From Myxococcales bacterium (lineage in GTDB: Bacteria > Myxococcota > Polyangia > Nannocystales > Nannocystaceae), in the NCBI GenBank assembly GCA_016793465.1, contig JAEUJW010000039.1:62001-126000 (forward strand): 64,000 nucleotides of DNA, read 5' to 3'. A model generated the notes under the pieces. It ran no database searches and had not been told where the DNA came from. It was given only the letters and a program-made list of their open reading frames with translations. The first letter of the stretch is position 1, and each line of letters starts with the position of its first letter. Positions 54,787 to 63,471 of this stretch are shown here, one piece after another. Both the position numbers and the translations under genes were made by a program.

Positions 54787-57225
54787 TCAGCCGGGCATCG
54801 GGCACTGACCGGACCCCGACGCCCGGTTGTTGTCGGTGCGGCACTCGTGCCACACGTGCGCGGGCATGGCGTCGTCGACGACGACCCAGACCACGGACGT
54901 GCCATCGACGACCCCCTGCGGGGCGTTGGGCAGGACGAGCGGGACGTCCTCGGCCTCGGCGGGGTAGAGCACCTTGCCGGTCTTGTTGAGGCCGAGCAGG
55001 CTGCCGCCGTCGTCGGGGTCGCCCTCGTAGTAGTAGACGGGCACGCCGGCGGGCACGGCGGCCTGGCCGATGTTGCGCACGCGGGCGACGAGGCCGTAGT
55101 CCTCGGGCGCGCACTGCAGGCGGAGGTCGACGATGAGGTCGGGGGCCGAAAATTCGCCCTCGGGCTGGACGTTCTGGCGGAAGTTGTTGAGCCCCGGGAG
55201 GGTCCAGTTGCTGGCCTCGAGCGCCGGGATGGCGCCGCCCTCCTCGACGTTGGTGACGTGGTAGCTGTGCTCGTTCCACACCCGGCGGGTGCGCACCCAG
55301 TTGCCGGCGCTGTCGCCGAAGATGCGCACGCCGGTCTGCTTGGTGCCCATGCAGTTGATGCTCGAGTAGTTGTTGGACACGGCGACGATGTCGGCGTGGC
55401 CGTCGCTGTCGACGTCGGCGACGAGCGGGTACTCGACGAGCGTGCCGGTGGTGTTGCAGGTCTCCCACAGCACGGTGCCGTCGTTGCCGTTGTAGATCCG
55501 CAGGCGGATCTCGTCGGAGTAGACGACCTCGGCCGAGCCGTCGCCGTTGAAGTCGAACACGGAGGAGCCGGTCGCGGCCGACGAACAGTCCTGGGTCTGC
55601 TTGATCCACAGGAAGGTGTCGATGTCGGCGACCGCGGGGTCCATCAGCTTCTTGCCGTCGAACACGGCGTAGCCGACGCCGCCGGCGACCGCGACGTCGG
55701 GGTGGCCGTCGCCGTTGAAGTCGGCGATGGTCGGCGGGCCGCCGCCGCGGGTGTTGCCGGCCGAGCCCATCGGGCACAGCGCCGGCGAGAGCATGCCGTT
55801 GATGTCGATGCCGCTGCGGATGACCTTCGACTTGTTCGGCGCGGCGGCGTCGTACTGCCAGACCACCAGGTGGTGCTTCAGGGTCGCGCCGTTGTTGCTG
55901 ATGGCCGCGACCTCGGCCTTGCCGTCGAGGTCGAAGTCGCCGACCGCGGGGTAGAGGCCGTCGACGCCGGTGCTGGCCAGCATGCCGCCGGCGGCGTTGT
56001 AGGCGAAGCGGGCCTGGACGATGTCGAGCTGGCCGTCGTTGTCGAGGTCGGCCGGGGTGTTGAAGCCGGCGGGGAAGGTCAGCTCGGTCATGCCGGTCGC
56101 GCCGTCGAGGGTGCCGCCGGGCACGACGACCTCGACGTTGCCGTCCTGGTCGAGGTCGGCGAGCGAGACGAACGCGCAGCCGCCGGGGATCGCGGCCGAG
56201 GTCCACAGCAGGGCGCCGTCGCCGGCGAACGCCTTGACCTTGCCGGTGGTGGTGCAGGCGACGACCTCGTTGCCGGGCAGGCCGTCGATGTCGCCGCCGG
56301 CGAGCTCGCGCCCGGGCGCGATCGGGTCGACCATGCCGGCGTTGTAGGTCCACTTCTCGACGATCGCGCCGTCGACGATCGAGATCACGCGGATGGTGCC
56401 GTTGTCCTGGTAGACGCCGCCGACGAACGTGGTGAACACGATCTCGGGGATGTCGCGCTCGTCGATCGCCTCGTCGCAGCTGTCGTCGTCGAGCTGGATG
56501 ACGATCGGCGCCATCATCACGGTGCCCTTGTCCCAGTGGTGCTTGACCTCGGGCTCGAACGGGCCGGCGACCGGGATGTACTCGCACTTGGCGAGGCAGG
56601 TCGGCGGGTCGCCCGGGTCCTCGCCGTCCATGCACTCGGGCGGCGCGGGCAGGCACTTGCCGGTGGCCGGGGTGACGCCGCCGGCGCACATGCCCCCCGG
56701 CATCTCCGGCTCGCCGAGGCTGTACTCGCAGTACTCGTCGTCGGCGCAGGCGCTGGCGTCGATGCACACGCTGCCCGGGGTGACGCAGGTGTTGAACGAG
56801 CAGAAGTCGCCGTCGTCGCAGCAGACGTCGCCGCAGGCCTGGTCCTCGGTGGGGCAGCAGGTGTCGCCGACGCACACGCCGCCCTGGTCCGCGCAGTCGC
56901 GCCCGCACTGCACGCCGCTGGTGGTGCCGCTCGAGGCGGTGCCGGTGTCGCCGGTGTCGCCGGTCGGGTCGCCGGTGGGGGCGGCGGTGGTCGGGGCGCC
57001 GGTCGAGGTCGCGGCGGTGGAGTCGCTGGTGGCGGTGCCGCTGGCGCTCTCGCTGGCGGTGACGTCGTCGCCGGTGTCGCTGGTCGGCAAGGTGGCGCTG
57101 GTCGGACCGGGCGTGGTGACGGTCGAGCTGCTGCTGCTGCTGCCGCCCTCGGCGGTGGTCTGCCCGTCGTCGCCGCACGCGGCGCACACGGCCGCTCCCA
57201 GGATAATCCAGCGCTGCATGGTCAT
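54787..57225 (-). CDS. Stalked lipoprotein with FG-GAP/VCBS propeller
   Basis: An 812-residue lipoprotein (lipobox CAAC). Ser/Thr stalk to about 105, a Cys-rich section (CADQGGVCVGDTCCPTEDQACGDVCCDDGDFC..) with many CC pairs, then an integrin-like propeller with repeated calcium loops: GGDIDGLPGNEVV, LADLDQDGNVEVV, PADLDNDGQLDIV, VGDFDLDGKAEVA, IADFNGDGHPDVA, VFDFNGDGSAEVV, VADVDSDGHADIV. A CARDB-like beta-sandwich follows (DLIVDLRLQCAPEDYGLVARVRNIG). Likely calcium-dependent adhesin on the cell surface. Confidence 0.88.
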   Translation of the reverse strand: MTMQRWIILGAAVCAACGDDGQTTAEGGSSSSSSTVTTPGPTSATLPTSDTGDDVTASESASGTATSDSTAATSTGAPTTAAPTGDPTGDTGDTGTASSGTTSGVQCGRDCADQGGVCVGDTCCPTEDQACGDVCCDDGDFCSFNTCVTPGSVCIDASACADDEYCEYSLGEPEMPGGMCAGGVTPATGKCLPAPPECMDGEDPGDPPTCLAKCEYIPVAGPFEPEVKHHWDKGTVMMAPIVIQLDDDSCDEAIDERDIPEIVFTTFVGGVYQDNGTIRVISIVDGAIVEKWTYNAGMVDPIAPGRELAGGDIDGLPGNEVVACTTTGKVKAFAGDGALLWTSAAIPGGCAFVSLADLDQDGNVEVVVPGGTLDGATGMTELTFPAGFNTPADLDNDGQLDIVQARFAYNAAGGMLASTGVDGLYPAVGDFDLDGKAEVAAISNNGATLKHHLVVWQYDAAAPNKSKVIRSGIDINGMLSPALCPMGSAGNTRGGGPPTIADFNGDGHPDVAVAGGVGYAVFDGKKLMDPAVADIDTFLWIKQTQDCSSAATGSSVFDFNGDGSAEVVYSDEIRLRIYNGNDGTVLWETCNTTGTLVEYPLVADVDSDGHADIVAVSNNYSSINCMGTKQTGVRIFGDSAGNWVRTRRVWNEHSYHVTNVEEGGAIPALEASNWTLPGLNNFRQNVQPEGEFSAPDLIVDLRLQCAPEDYGLVARVRNIGQAAVPAGVPVYYYEGDPDDGGSLLGLNKTGKVLYPAEAEDVPLVLPNAPQGVVDGTSVVWVVVDDAMPAHVWHECRTDNNRASGSGQCPMPG

Positions 57226-57231
57226 CGGGGC

Positions 57232-57237
57232 AGGGTA
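57232..57237 (-). promoter_or_regulatory. -10 box TACCCT, leaderless, for the VCBS lipoprotein
   Basis: GTTACCCT on the minus strand, 6 nt before the ATG at 57225. Decides this start over ATG 57219. Confidence 0.5.
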
Positions 57238-57322
57238 ACGAAGCCGTGGCCGATCGGACAGGCTCGTTTGCACGCTTGCGCGCTTCCGCCGAGGCCAGGT
57301 GAAACCCCGGCGTCCGGATCGT

Positions 57323-57328
57323 TACACT
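57323..57328 (+). promoter_or_regulatory. -10 box TACACT, leaderless, for the 57335 gene
   Basis: GTTACACT followed by 6 nt and GTG 57335. A GTGAAA at 57299-57304, 18 nt upstream, could serve as -35. It places the start at GTG rather than at the upstream in-frame ATG, which lies before the box. Confidence 0.5.
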
Positions 57329-57334
57329 CGTCCG

Positions 57335-59161
57335 GTGCGACGACCCGGGCCCCCGCTGCGCGCGCCGTGCTTGCCGGCGCAGGCGCTGGCCCGCTGGTCG
57401 GCGCTGCTGCAGGAGCCGCCGGCGACGGATCCGCTGGCCGCGGTGACGGCGTGGATCGAGCTGCTGGCGGCCCGCATGGTCTGCACGGGGGGCCGCCTCG
57501 GACGTCTGCTGATCGCGGCCGGGCTGTGCGAGGTGCACGACATCGCGGCCTGCCTGGCGGCGCAGCTGGCGGCGGGGCCGCTGGCGGACGACGCCCTGCG
57601 GTACGACGTCACGGCCGACCTCGACGTGGTGGTCGAGCTCGGGCCGGTCGAGGATCTGGCGGGGCTGTCGCGGCGGATCGCGGGCGACCCGGGGCATGGC
57701 GACGTCGAGTCCGTGCACGGGGCGATCGCCGCGCGGCTGCTGGCGGCCGGGCGCGAGGCCGAGGCGCTGGCGGCGATCCGGCGCAGCGACTGGCACCGAC
57801 CGGCGCTCGCGCTGCTCGAGCGGCACGGCGCGCGGATGGGTCCGGAGCTGCGGGCGGCGGTGGTCGAGCACGCGGCCCGCACGATCCGCGAGACCCACCT
57901 GCCGCTCGAGTACCACGTCGGGCTGTGGGTGGAGCTGGCGGCGGCGAGCGGCGAGTCGCGCTGGCTGGCCCCGGCGCGGCGGGTGCTGGCGTCGCTGCCG
58001 GACGCGTCGATGGCGGGCACGCCGGACGTCGAGCACCCGGTGATCACGCTGGCCTGGGGGCTGGCGCGCTTCGGCGGGTTCGCGGAGGCGGTCGGGCTGG
58101 TGCTGCCGCTCGACCCGCGCGACCGCTGGCTGGCGTTCCACAGGCTGCTGCCGCTGGCGCCGGCGGCGGCGCGCGCGGGGCTGGTGGCGGCGATGACGGC
58201 GATGGTCGAGCCGCTCGAGCTGCCGTGGGCGTGGCTGGTCGAGGCGGCGCCGGAGACGGCCGACGCGGCGCTGCGGGCGATCGCGGCGATCGCCGACGAG
58301 GACGCCCGGGGCGAGCAGCTCGGCGCGGTGGCCCGCGTGCTGCGCGGGCCGGCGGCGCGGCTGGCGTGCGCGCAGCTGCTGACGAGCGTCGAGGGGCTCG
58401 CGCCGGGATCGCCGCGCTGGGTCGATCGCTGGCAGGCGCTGCTCGACGCGCTGGTCGCGACCGGGTGCGAGGACCTGCTGGCGGTCGAGCGGCGCGAGCG
58501 GCTGATCGCGGCGCTGCTGCGGCGCCCGGACCTGGCCGTGTGGGCCGAGGCGGCGCCGTTCGTGCCGCCGAGCCGCGCGGCGGCGGTGCTCGAGCACTCG
58601 CGCGCGGCGCTGGCGGCGGCGGATCACTACACGCTGCGCGACGGGTGGATCGCGGTCGGGCTGCCGCTGCTGCCGCAGGTCGAGCCGGCGCAGGCGGAGC
58701 GGTGGCTGGCGGCGGCGGCCCGGCAGTTGCGGTGGACCAGCGTCGAGGAGCTCGACTGGCGGTGGTTTCGCCCGTGGTCGCCGGCGCAGCGCCGGGCGAT
58801 CGTGGCGGACCGTCTGGCGCAGCATCAGCACGAGTTCCTGCCGCGGCAGCTGCTCGAGCGCTGGCTGGTGACGCTGGTGTGGACGCTGCCCCCGCGGCTG
58901 TGGCCCGACTGGCGCGGGTGCGTCGAGGCGGAGGTGCTGGCGCGGGCGCGGGCGGCGGGGCGCGAGCTCTCGATCGGGCCGGCGAGCGCCGACGAGGTCC
59001 CGGGGATCACGCAGGCGCTGGTGCGGCTGACCTCGGGCTGGCCGACGCCCGAGCAGGTGGGCTGGGTGTTCGCCGCGCTCGGTCGACTCGCGGGCGAGGC
59101 GGCGCTCACGGCCGGGGCCTCGCGGCTCGTCGAGGTGGTTCGCCGGCAGATCGCGCCGTGA
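57335..59161 (+). CDS. Helical-repeat protein of unknown function
   Basis: A 608-residue soluble protein, almost all helix, rich in Ala, Leu, Arg and Trp. The middle and C-terminal parts look like HEAT- or TPR-like pairs (ALAAIRRSDWHRPALALLERHG, ITLAWGLARFGGFAEAVGLVLPL, LLDALVATGCEDLLAVERRERLIAALLRRPDLAVWAEAAPF). No catalytic motif, signal or membrane span. GTG start chosen by the -10 box. Stands alone between divergent VCBS lipoprotein and convergent wax-synthase-like gene. I do not recognise a family. Confidence 0.7.
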   Translation: MRRPGPPLRAPCLPAQALARWSALLQEPPATDPLAAVTAWIELLAARMVCTGGRLGRLLIAAGLCEVHDIAACLAAQLAAGPLADDALRYDVTADLDVVVELGPVEDLAGLSRRIAGDPGHGDVESVHGAIAARLLAAGREAEALAAIRRSDWHRPALALLERHGARMGPELRAAVVEHAARTIRETHLPLEYHVGLWVELAAASGESRWLAPARRVLASLPDASMAGTPDVEHPVITLAWGLARFGGFAEAVGLVLPLDPRDRWLAFHRLLPLAPAAARAGLVAAMTAMVEPLELPWAWLVEAAPETADAALRAIAAIADEDARGEQLGAVARVLRGPAARLACAQLLTSVEGLAPGSPRWVDRWQALLDALVATGCEDLLAVERRERLIAALLRRPDLAVWAEAAPFVPPSRAAAVLEHSRAALAAADHYTLRDGWIAVGLPLLPQVEPAQAERWLAAAARQLRWTSVEELDWRWFRPWSPAQRRAIVADRLAQHQHEFLPRQLLERWLVTLVWTLPPRLWPDWRGCVEAEVLARARAAGRELSIGPASADEVPGITQALVRLTSGWPTPEQVGWVFAALGRLAGEAALTAGASRLVEVVRRQIAP

Positions 59162-59371
59162 CGCCGGCGGGCCGCGAGGGCAGGCGCGCGCGCGTCGAAC
59201 ATGCGTTTGCCGGGGGTCGCGGCGCGGGGCTGCCGCGGCTGACGGCGGACGGGTGGCGGCCGAGCCTGGTGCGTCGCGCTCGCGGGGCGCGAGCCGGCGG
59301 TCGTCACGGCGCGTGCTCGTCGCCGGGTGCGTCGCCCCGGGCGGCGTCGGTGGTGCGCCCGGCCGCGGCGA

Positions 59372-60229
59372 TCAGACGAGCACGGCCCCGCCTTCGAACG
59401 CGCGGAGCAGCGGCTCGGTGAACAGCGGGGAGGGCGCGAGGATGGTGATCATCGTCCAGGCCCAGGCGGCGGGCTCGGGCCAGCGGTCGACGCCGAGGGC
59501 GACCTCGAGGCCGACCAGCAGGGCCTGGAGGAGGAAGAAGGCGCCCATGCTGGCGGCCATCCACGGGCCTAGCGCGACGCCGGCGGCCCAGGCGTGCAGG
59601 CCGGCGCTGGCGAGGAAGGCGAGGGCGAGGCCGAGGCGCGGGCGGCGACGGCGGGCGAACGGCAGGAAGAAGTGGGCGCGCAGCCAGCGGTGCACGGTGA
59701 GGTTCCAGCGCTCGCCCCAGAACTCGCGCAGCGAGCGGGCGGCGATCGGGCGGCGGTGCAGCGGGGGGGCGCGCAGGCCGAGGGCCGACAGCGCGGTGAC
59801 GAGCAGGTTGTTGGCGGCCTCGGCGGCGCCGTAGACGAACAGGGCGCCGAGCGACCAGCGGGCGAGCGGCCAGGCGTGGCTGTGTTCGGCGTGGCGGAGG
59901 GCGAACACGCCGACGGTCAGCCAGGCGGCGCCGGCCAGCAGGGCGCGGCGGTCGAGCGCGGGCGGCACGCGGGTGAGCTGGCGGGTGTCGACGACGGCGA
60001 GCACGTGGGCGACGCGGCGCGGGGCCGGGTAGGAGCGCGGGTCGCGGCCGAGGTCGAGGACGCGGCCGGCGCCCCAGAAGGTGAAGAGGGCGAGCAGGCC
60101 GCGGGTCAGCGGGTGGGCGTCGACGGCGAGCGGCCACAGCACCAGCGCCAGGGCGAGCGCGAGGCCGAGGGCGCGGCGCCAGGTCGGGCCGGTGGTGACG
60201 AGGGCGGCGAGGATGAGGAGGGCGAGCAC
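59372..60229 (-). CDS. Wax-synthase-like membrane O-acyltransferase (MBOAT)
   Basis: A 285-residue protein with seven or eight membrane segments. The family core is visible: SLREFWGERWNLTVHRWLRAHFFLPF (the FWxxRWN signature) and LAFLASAGLHAWAAGVALGPWM, whose His is the expected catalytic residue. These enzymes esterify long-chain alcohols or sterol-like acceptors with fatty acyl-CoA. GTG start 60229; the first copy of palindrome array C abuts it, and the rest of its upstream region is that array. Confidence 0.82.
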   Translation of the reverse strand: MLALLILAALVTTGPTWRRALGLALALALVLWPLAVDAHPLTRGLLALFTFWGAGRVLDLGRDPRSYPAPRRVAHVLAVVDTRQLTRVPPALDRRALLAGAAWLTVGVFALRHAEHSHAWPLARWSLGALFVYGAAEAANNLLVTALSALGLRAPPLHRRPIAARSLREFWGERWNLTVHRWLRAHFFLPFARRRRPRLGLALAFLASAGLHAWAAGVALGPWMAASMGAFFLLQALLVGLEVALGVDRWPEPAAWAWTMITILAPSPLFTEPLLRAFEGGAVLV

Positions 60230-60551
60230 GTGACCGATGGGACAGGTTGTGGGCGGGTGGCCGAAGGGACAGGTTACACCGCGGGCAGGAGTGGGGCGGG
60301 TGACCGAAGGGACAGGTCGGGGTGGGTGGCCGAAGGGACAGGTCGGGGTGGGTGGCCGAAGGGACAGGTGGGGGGCGGGTGGCCGAAGGGACAGGTCGGG
60401 GCGGGTGGCCGAGGGGACAGGTCGGGGCGGGTGGCCGAAGGGACAGGTCGGGGCGGCGAGGCGCGCGCGGCGGGGCGGCGCGCGCGGGACGCTGACGGTA
60501 CACGAAGCGGCCGCGCGGGGGCAGAGGCGGGCGCCGGCGGGGCGGGCGCTC
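60230..60551. repeat. Palindrome array C: eight copies, intergenic
   Basis: Eight copies of TGGCCGAAGGGACAGGT (first and third begin TGACC; seventh has GAGGGG) start at 60231, 60258, 60301, 60327, 60353, 60380, 60406 and 60432, mostly 26-27 nt apart, with nearly identical G-rich spacers. Spacing is not a multiple of three, unlike the coding arrays. It fills 60231-60448 upstream of the acyltransferase gene; 60449-60551 holds nothing I can identify. Confidence 0.92.
60271..60276 (-). promoter_or_regulatory. Candidate -10 TAACCT inside array C
   Basis: On the minus strand TGTAACCT occurs at the edge of the second array copy, about 41 nt before the acyltransferase start. The 43-nt step between copies two and three, the only irregular one, surrounds it. 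It may be the promoter interrupting the array. Confidence 0.35.
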
Positions 60552-61901
60552 TCAGGGGCAGTAGACGCCGGTCGGGTTGACCGAGGCGCAGGAATTGAGC
60601 ACCCCGTTCTGACCCTTGGGCACCGAGGCGGTCTCGATGTGGATGTGGGGGCCGGAGGAGCAGCCGGAGTTGCCGCTGTAGGCGGCGAGCTGGCCCTGAT
60701 CGAGGTGGGTGCCGTCGGCGACGCCGGGGGCGAGGCCGTCGATGTGGAGGTAGTAGATGAAGAGGTCGTTGTTCGGGTCGTCGGGGTCGCCGCAGTCGGA
60801 CTTCAGCTTGAGGTAATTGAAGGCGTTCCAGCACTGCTGCGAGCAGCCGTTGTTGTAGCAGTTGGGGTAGCCGAGCGCCGAGCCGACGACGGTGCCGGAG
60901 ATGCCGGCGTAGATCGGCGTGCCGACGGCGGTGCCGTAGTCGATGCCGTAGTGGCCGCCGCCCTGGCCGCAGGCCGAGTAGTTCTGGGTGACGGTGCCGG
61001 GCGGGGTGTCGACGCAGCACTCGCCGCCGTTCGGCGGCGGGTTGCACTCGTCGGGCACGCCGGGGTTGTTCTGCTTGCAACCGTCGGCGCAGGTCTCGCT
61101 GCCGGCGGTCGCCTCGCCCGCGCAGTCGTAGAGCACGTTGGGGTCGCCGCCGAGGCCGGCGCCGCAGTAGAGGCCGTCGCCCGAGGAGGCGTTCTGGCAC
61201 GGGTCGCCCTCGGGGTTGCAGGTGTCGGCGATGCCGGGCGGGTTGACCTTGCAGCCGGCCGGGCACGCCTGCTTGCCGGCCGTGGACCCGTCGCTGCAGG
61301 TGTAGAGGCTGCCGGCGTCGCCGCCCATGAGCGTGCCGCCGCAGTAGTCGCCGTTGCCGCTCATGGCGTAGGCGCAGGGGTCGGCCTGGGGGACCTTGCA
61401 GGCGCCGCCCTCGCAGCCGGCGGGGCAGGGCGTGGCGCCGCTCGTGAGGCCGCCGCTGCAGGTGTAGAGGCTGTTGTGATCGGCGAGGCCGCCGAGCTCG
61501 CCGCCGCAGTGCGGGCCGTCGGCGACGCCGGCGCAGGGGTCGTCCTGGGGCGGGTCGGCGGTCGGATCGCCGGTGGTCGGGTCCTGGGTCGTGGGGCTCG
61601 TGGTCGTCGGATCGGTGGTCGGCGGGGCGGTCGTGTGGGTGGTCGTGTCGGGGCAGAGGGTGAGCTCGGCGCACGGCGGATCGGTGGATACCGAAGTCGA
61701 CGTCGGGGCGCTCGTGCTCGTGGTGCCGTCCGCTCCGCCGGTGGGCTCGGGGCCGGTGGTCGCGCTCGACTGGCTGGCGCCGGTGGGCGCCGGGTCGCTG
61801 CCGAAGCCGGAGTCGTCGTCGTCGCCGCACGCGGGTGCGAGGCCGAAGATCCCCGCGACGCAGACGCGCAGGAGGTGCGGACGGACGGGGGGGAGAGACA
61901 T
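60552..61901 (-). CDS. M23 peptidase lipoprotein with Cys-rich repeats
   Basis: A 449-residue lipoprotein (lipobox LAPAC). Thr-rich stalk to about 110, then three Cys-rich units of about 60 residues (DPCAGVADGPHCGGELGG.., DPCAYAMSGNGDYCGGTLMGG.., DPCQNASSGDGLYCGAGLGG..), each with SLYTC or VLYDC and CPAGC or CADGC. The C-terminal M23 (LytM) domain has HYGIDYG (HxxxD) and HIHIE (HxH) zinc ligands, so it should be an active peptidoglycan endopeptidase. Start ATG 6 nt after a TAGCCT box. Perhaps used for cell-wall remodelling or prey lysis. Confidence 0.9.
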   Translation of the reverse strand: MSLPPVRPHLLRVCVAGIFGLAPACGDDDDSGFGSDPAPTGASQSSATTGPEPTGGADGTTSTSAPTSTSVSTDPPCAELTLCPDTTTHTTAPPTTDPTTTSPTTQDPTTGDPTADPPQDDPCAGVADGPHCGGELGGLADHNSLYTCSGGLTSGATPCPAGCEGGACKVPQADPCAYAMSGNGDYCGGTLMGGDAGSLYTCSDGSTAGKQACPAGCKVNPPGIADTCNPEGDPCQNASSGDGLYCGAGLGGDPNVLYDCAGEATAGSETCADGCKQNNPGVPDECNPPPNGGECCVDTPPGTVTQNYSACGQGGGHYGIDYGTAVGTPIYAGISGTVVGSALGYPNCYNNGCSQQCWNAFNYLKLKSDCGDPDDPNNDLFIYYLHIDGLAPGVADGTHLDQGQLAAYSGNSGCSSGPHIHIETASVPKGQNGVLNSCASVNPTGVYCP

Positions 61902-61907
61902 CGCGCA

Positions 61908-61913
61908 AGGCTA
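61908..61913 (-). promoter_or_regulatory. -10 box TAGCCT, leaderless, for the M23 peptidase
   Basis: GTTAGCCT, 6 nt, ATG on the minus strand; no ribosome-binding site. Confidence 0.52.
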
Positions 61914-62010
61914 ACGTGTCCGCGGCGACGCGGGCAATCGCCGGCGCGCGGGCGCGAACGACCGCGGCGCGTGCGAGGGCGCGTGCGTGCCTTCGGCCGC
62001 GGGCCTCGGG

Positions 62011-62016
62011 TATGGT
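62011..62016 (+). promoter_or_regulatory. -10 box TATGGT for the anchor-L lipoprotein
   Basis: GGTATGGT ends 9 nt before ATG 62026. Matches the box of mnmG. Confidence 0.45.
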
Positions 62017-62025
62017 CGGCCGTAT

Positions 62026-63372
62026 ATGCGATTCATGGCGTGGACGGCGGTGCTGGGGCTGGTGGCCTGCAACGGGGGCGGCGGGGACGGCAGCGGGGGC
62101 TTCACCGTGACCACGCCGGAGACGGACCCGGGCACGTCGACGACGATGGCGACGTCGACCACGGCGCCGCCGACGTCGTCGACGTCGAGCCCGACCGAGA
62201 CGACGGCGACGCCGACGACGACGGAGATCGCGGACACGACCGCCGGCGAGACGGCGAGCGAGACGACCGGCCCGCCGCCGACGACGGGGCCGGACGACAC
62301 CAGCACGGGCGAGTCGTCGTCGAGCGGGGCCGACGATACGACCGCCGGCGAGGTGTGCGAGGCGCCGGGGCTGCTCAACGTGTGCGACGAGGGCTCGGAC
62401 GACCCGTTCCACGCGCTCGGCCTCAACTGCGCGGGGGCGCCGGAGAACACCCTGCCGATCAGCAACGAGAAGTTCACCTCGATGCCGGTGGCGTACACGG
62501 TGGCGACCGGGTTCGGCAGCGCCGAGGACCCGATGGCGCCGGGCGAGCTGCTGTTCCGCCCGCGCGAGGGCAAGAAGCTGCTGGTCATCAGTACCGGGCG
62601 GGTCGGCGCGCTCGACGACGACGGCGTGCTCGTCGAGACCACGCCGCAGTACGACAACGCCAACAACTTCAACCCCGACAACCCCAACGCCCTGCCGGCG
62701 CCGATGAGCCCGCTGCCGGGCAGCAACGGCGGGATGGGCGGCGCGCCGTTCACCGACTGCGACGGGGTCCACGACTGCTCGGACTCGATCGACCCCAACT
62801 GGACGCTCGGCAACGGCGACCCCAACGACCTGCTGTTCGCGCGCTTCGACATCACGGTGCCGGCCGGCACCCACGGGTTCGAGTTCGACGTGGCGTTCTT
62901 CTCGTCGGAGTACCCTGAGTTCGTCGGCGACAAGTTCAACGACATGTTCATCGGCTGGTCGACGAGCGAGGCCTACACCGGCAACGTGACCTTCTACGCC
63001 GATCAGCCGTTCACGGTCACGGCCCTGGCCCAGGCCATGGAGGTCAGCGGCTACGTCGACGCGGCGCCGGAGCTGGCGGGCACCGGCTTCGAGGGCAACG
63101 GGTCGACCGGGTGGACCACCGTGTCGGCGCCGGTGATCCCGGGCGAGACGTTCACGTTCGCCATGGCGATCATGGATATGGGCGACAGCAGCAAGGCCAC
63201 GGTCGCCGTGCTCGACGCCTGGCGCTGGAGCTGCCAGGGCTGCGTGTCCGAGGCCGACGACCCGGCGTGCGGGCAGGACGGCCACCCGCCGTGCTGCGGG
63301 CTGTGCGTGGCCATGCAGGACGACCCCGACTGCGGCATGCCGTTCCACCCGATGTGCTGCATGGCGGGCTGA
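62026..63372 (+). CDS. Stalked lipoprotein with choice-of-anchor-L domain
   Basis: A 448-residue lipoprotein (lipobox GLVAC). Thr-rich stalk to about 105, then a domain with NCAGAPENTLPISN, PREGKKLLVISTGRVGAL, LLFARFDITVPAGTHGFEFDVAFFSSEYPEFVGDKFNDMFIGW and VAVLDAWRW: the SSEYPEFVG..FND stretch is the mark of the choice-of-anchor-L family, found in large bacterial surface proteins. A C-terminal Cys-rich tail (CQGCVSEADDPACGQDG..PCCGLCVAMQDDPDCG..MCCMAG) is odd and may form disulfides or bind metal. Confidence 0.86.
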   Translation: MRFMAWTAVLGLVACNGGGGDGSGGFTVTTPETDPGTSTTMATSTTAPPTSSTSSPTETTATPTTTEIADTTAGETASETTGPPPTTGPDDTSTGESSSSGADDTTAGEVCEAPGLLNVCDEGSDDPFHALGLNCAGAPENTLPISNEKFTSMPVAYTVATGFGSAEDPMAPGELLFRPREGKKLLVISTGRVGALDDDGVLVETTPQYDNANNFNPDNPNALPAPMSPLPGSNGGMGGAPFTDCDGVHDCSDSIDPNWTLGNGDPNDLLFARFDITVPAGTHGFEFDVAFFSSEYPEFVGDKFNDMFIGWSTSEAYTGNVTFYADQPFTVTALAQAMEVSGYVDAAPELAGTGFEGNGSTGWTTVSAPVIPGETFTFAMAIMDMGDSSKATVAVLDAWRWSCQGCVSEADDPACGQDGHPPCCGLCVAMQDDPDCGMPFHPMCCMAG

Positions 63373-63434
63373 GGCCGGGCGGCGCGTCGCTTGCGCGGCG
63401 CGCGGCGGCGGGTCGGACGGGGATCCGACGTCTC

Positions 63435-63440
63435 TAGCGT
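63435..63440 (+). promoter_or_regulatory. -10 box TAGCGT upstream of the last gene
   Basis: TAGCGT about 31 nt before ATG 63472, leaving a leader with TAAGAG (63458-63463) that could weakly serve for ribosome binding. Confidence 0.35.
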
Positions 63441-63471
63441 GCGGCCGGCAGCCGCGCTAAGAGTCCCGGAC

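Noticed and set aside
60231..60448. Regular 26-27-nt repeats resembling a CRISPR array
   Set aside because: The spacers are nearly identical G-rich sequence and only 9-10 nt long; there are no cas genes. It is a tandem repeat of the palindrome family.
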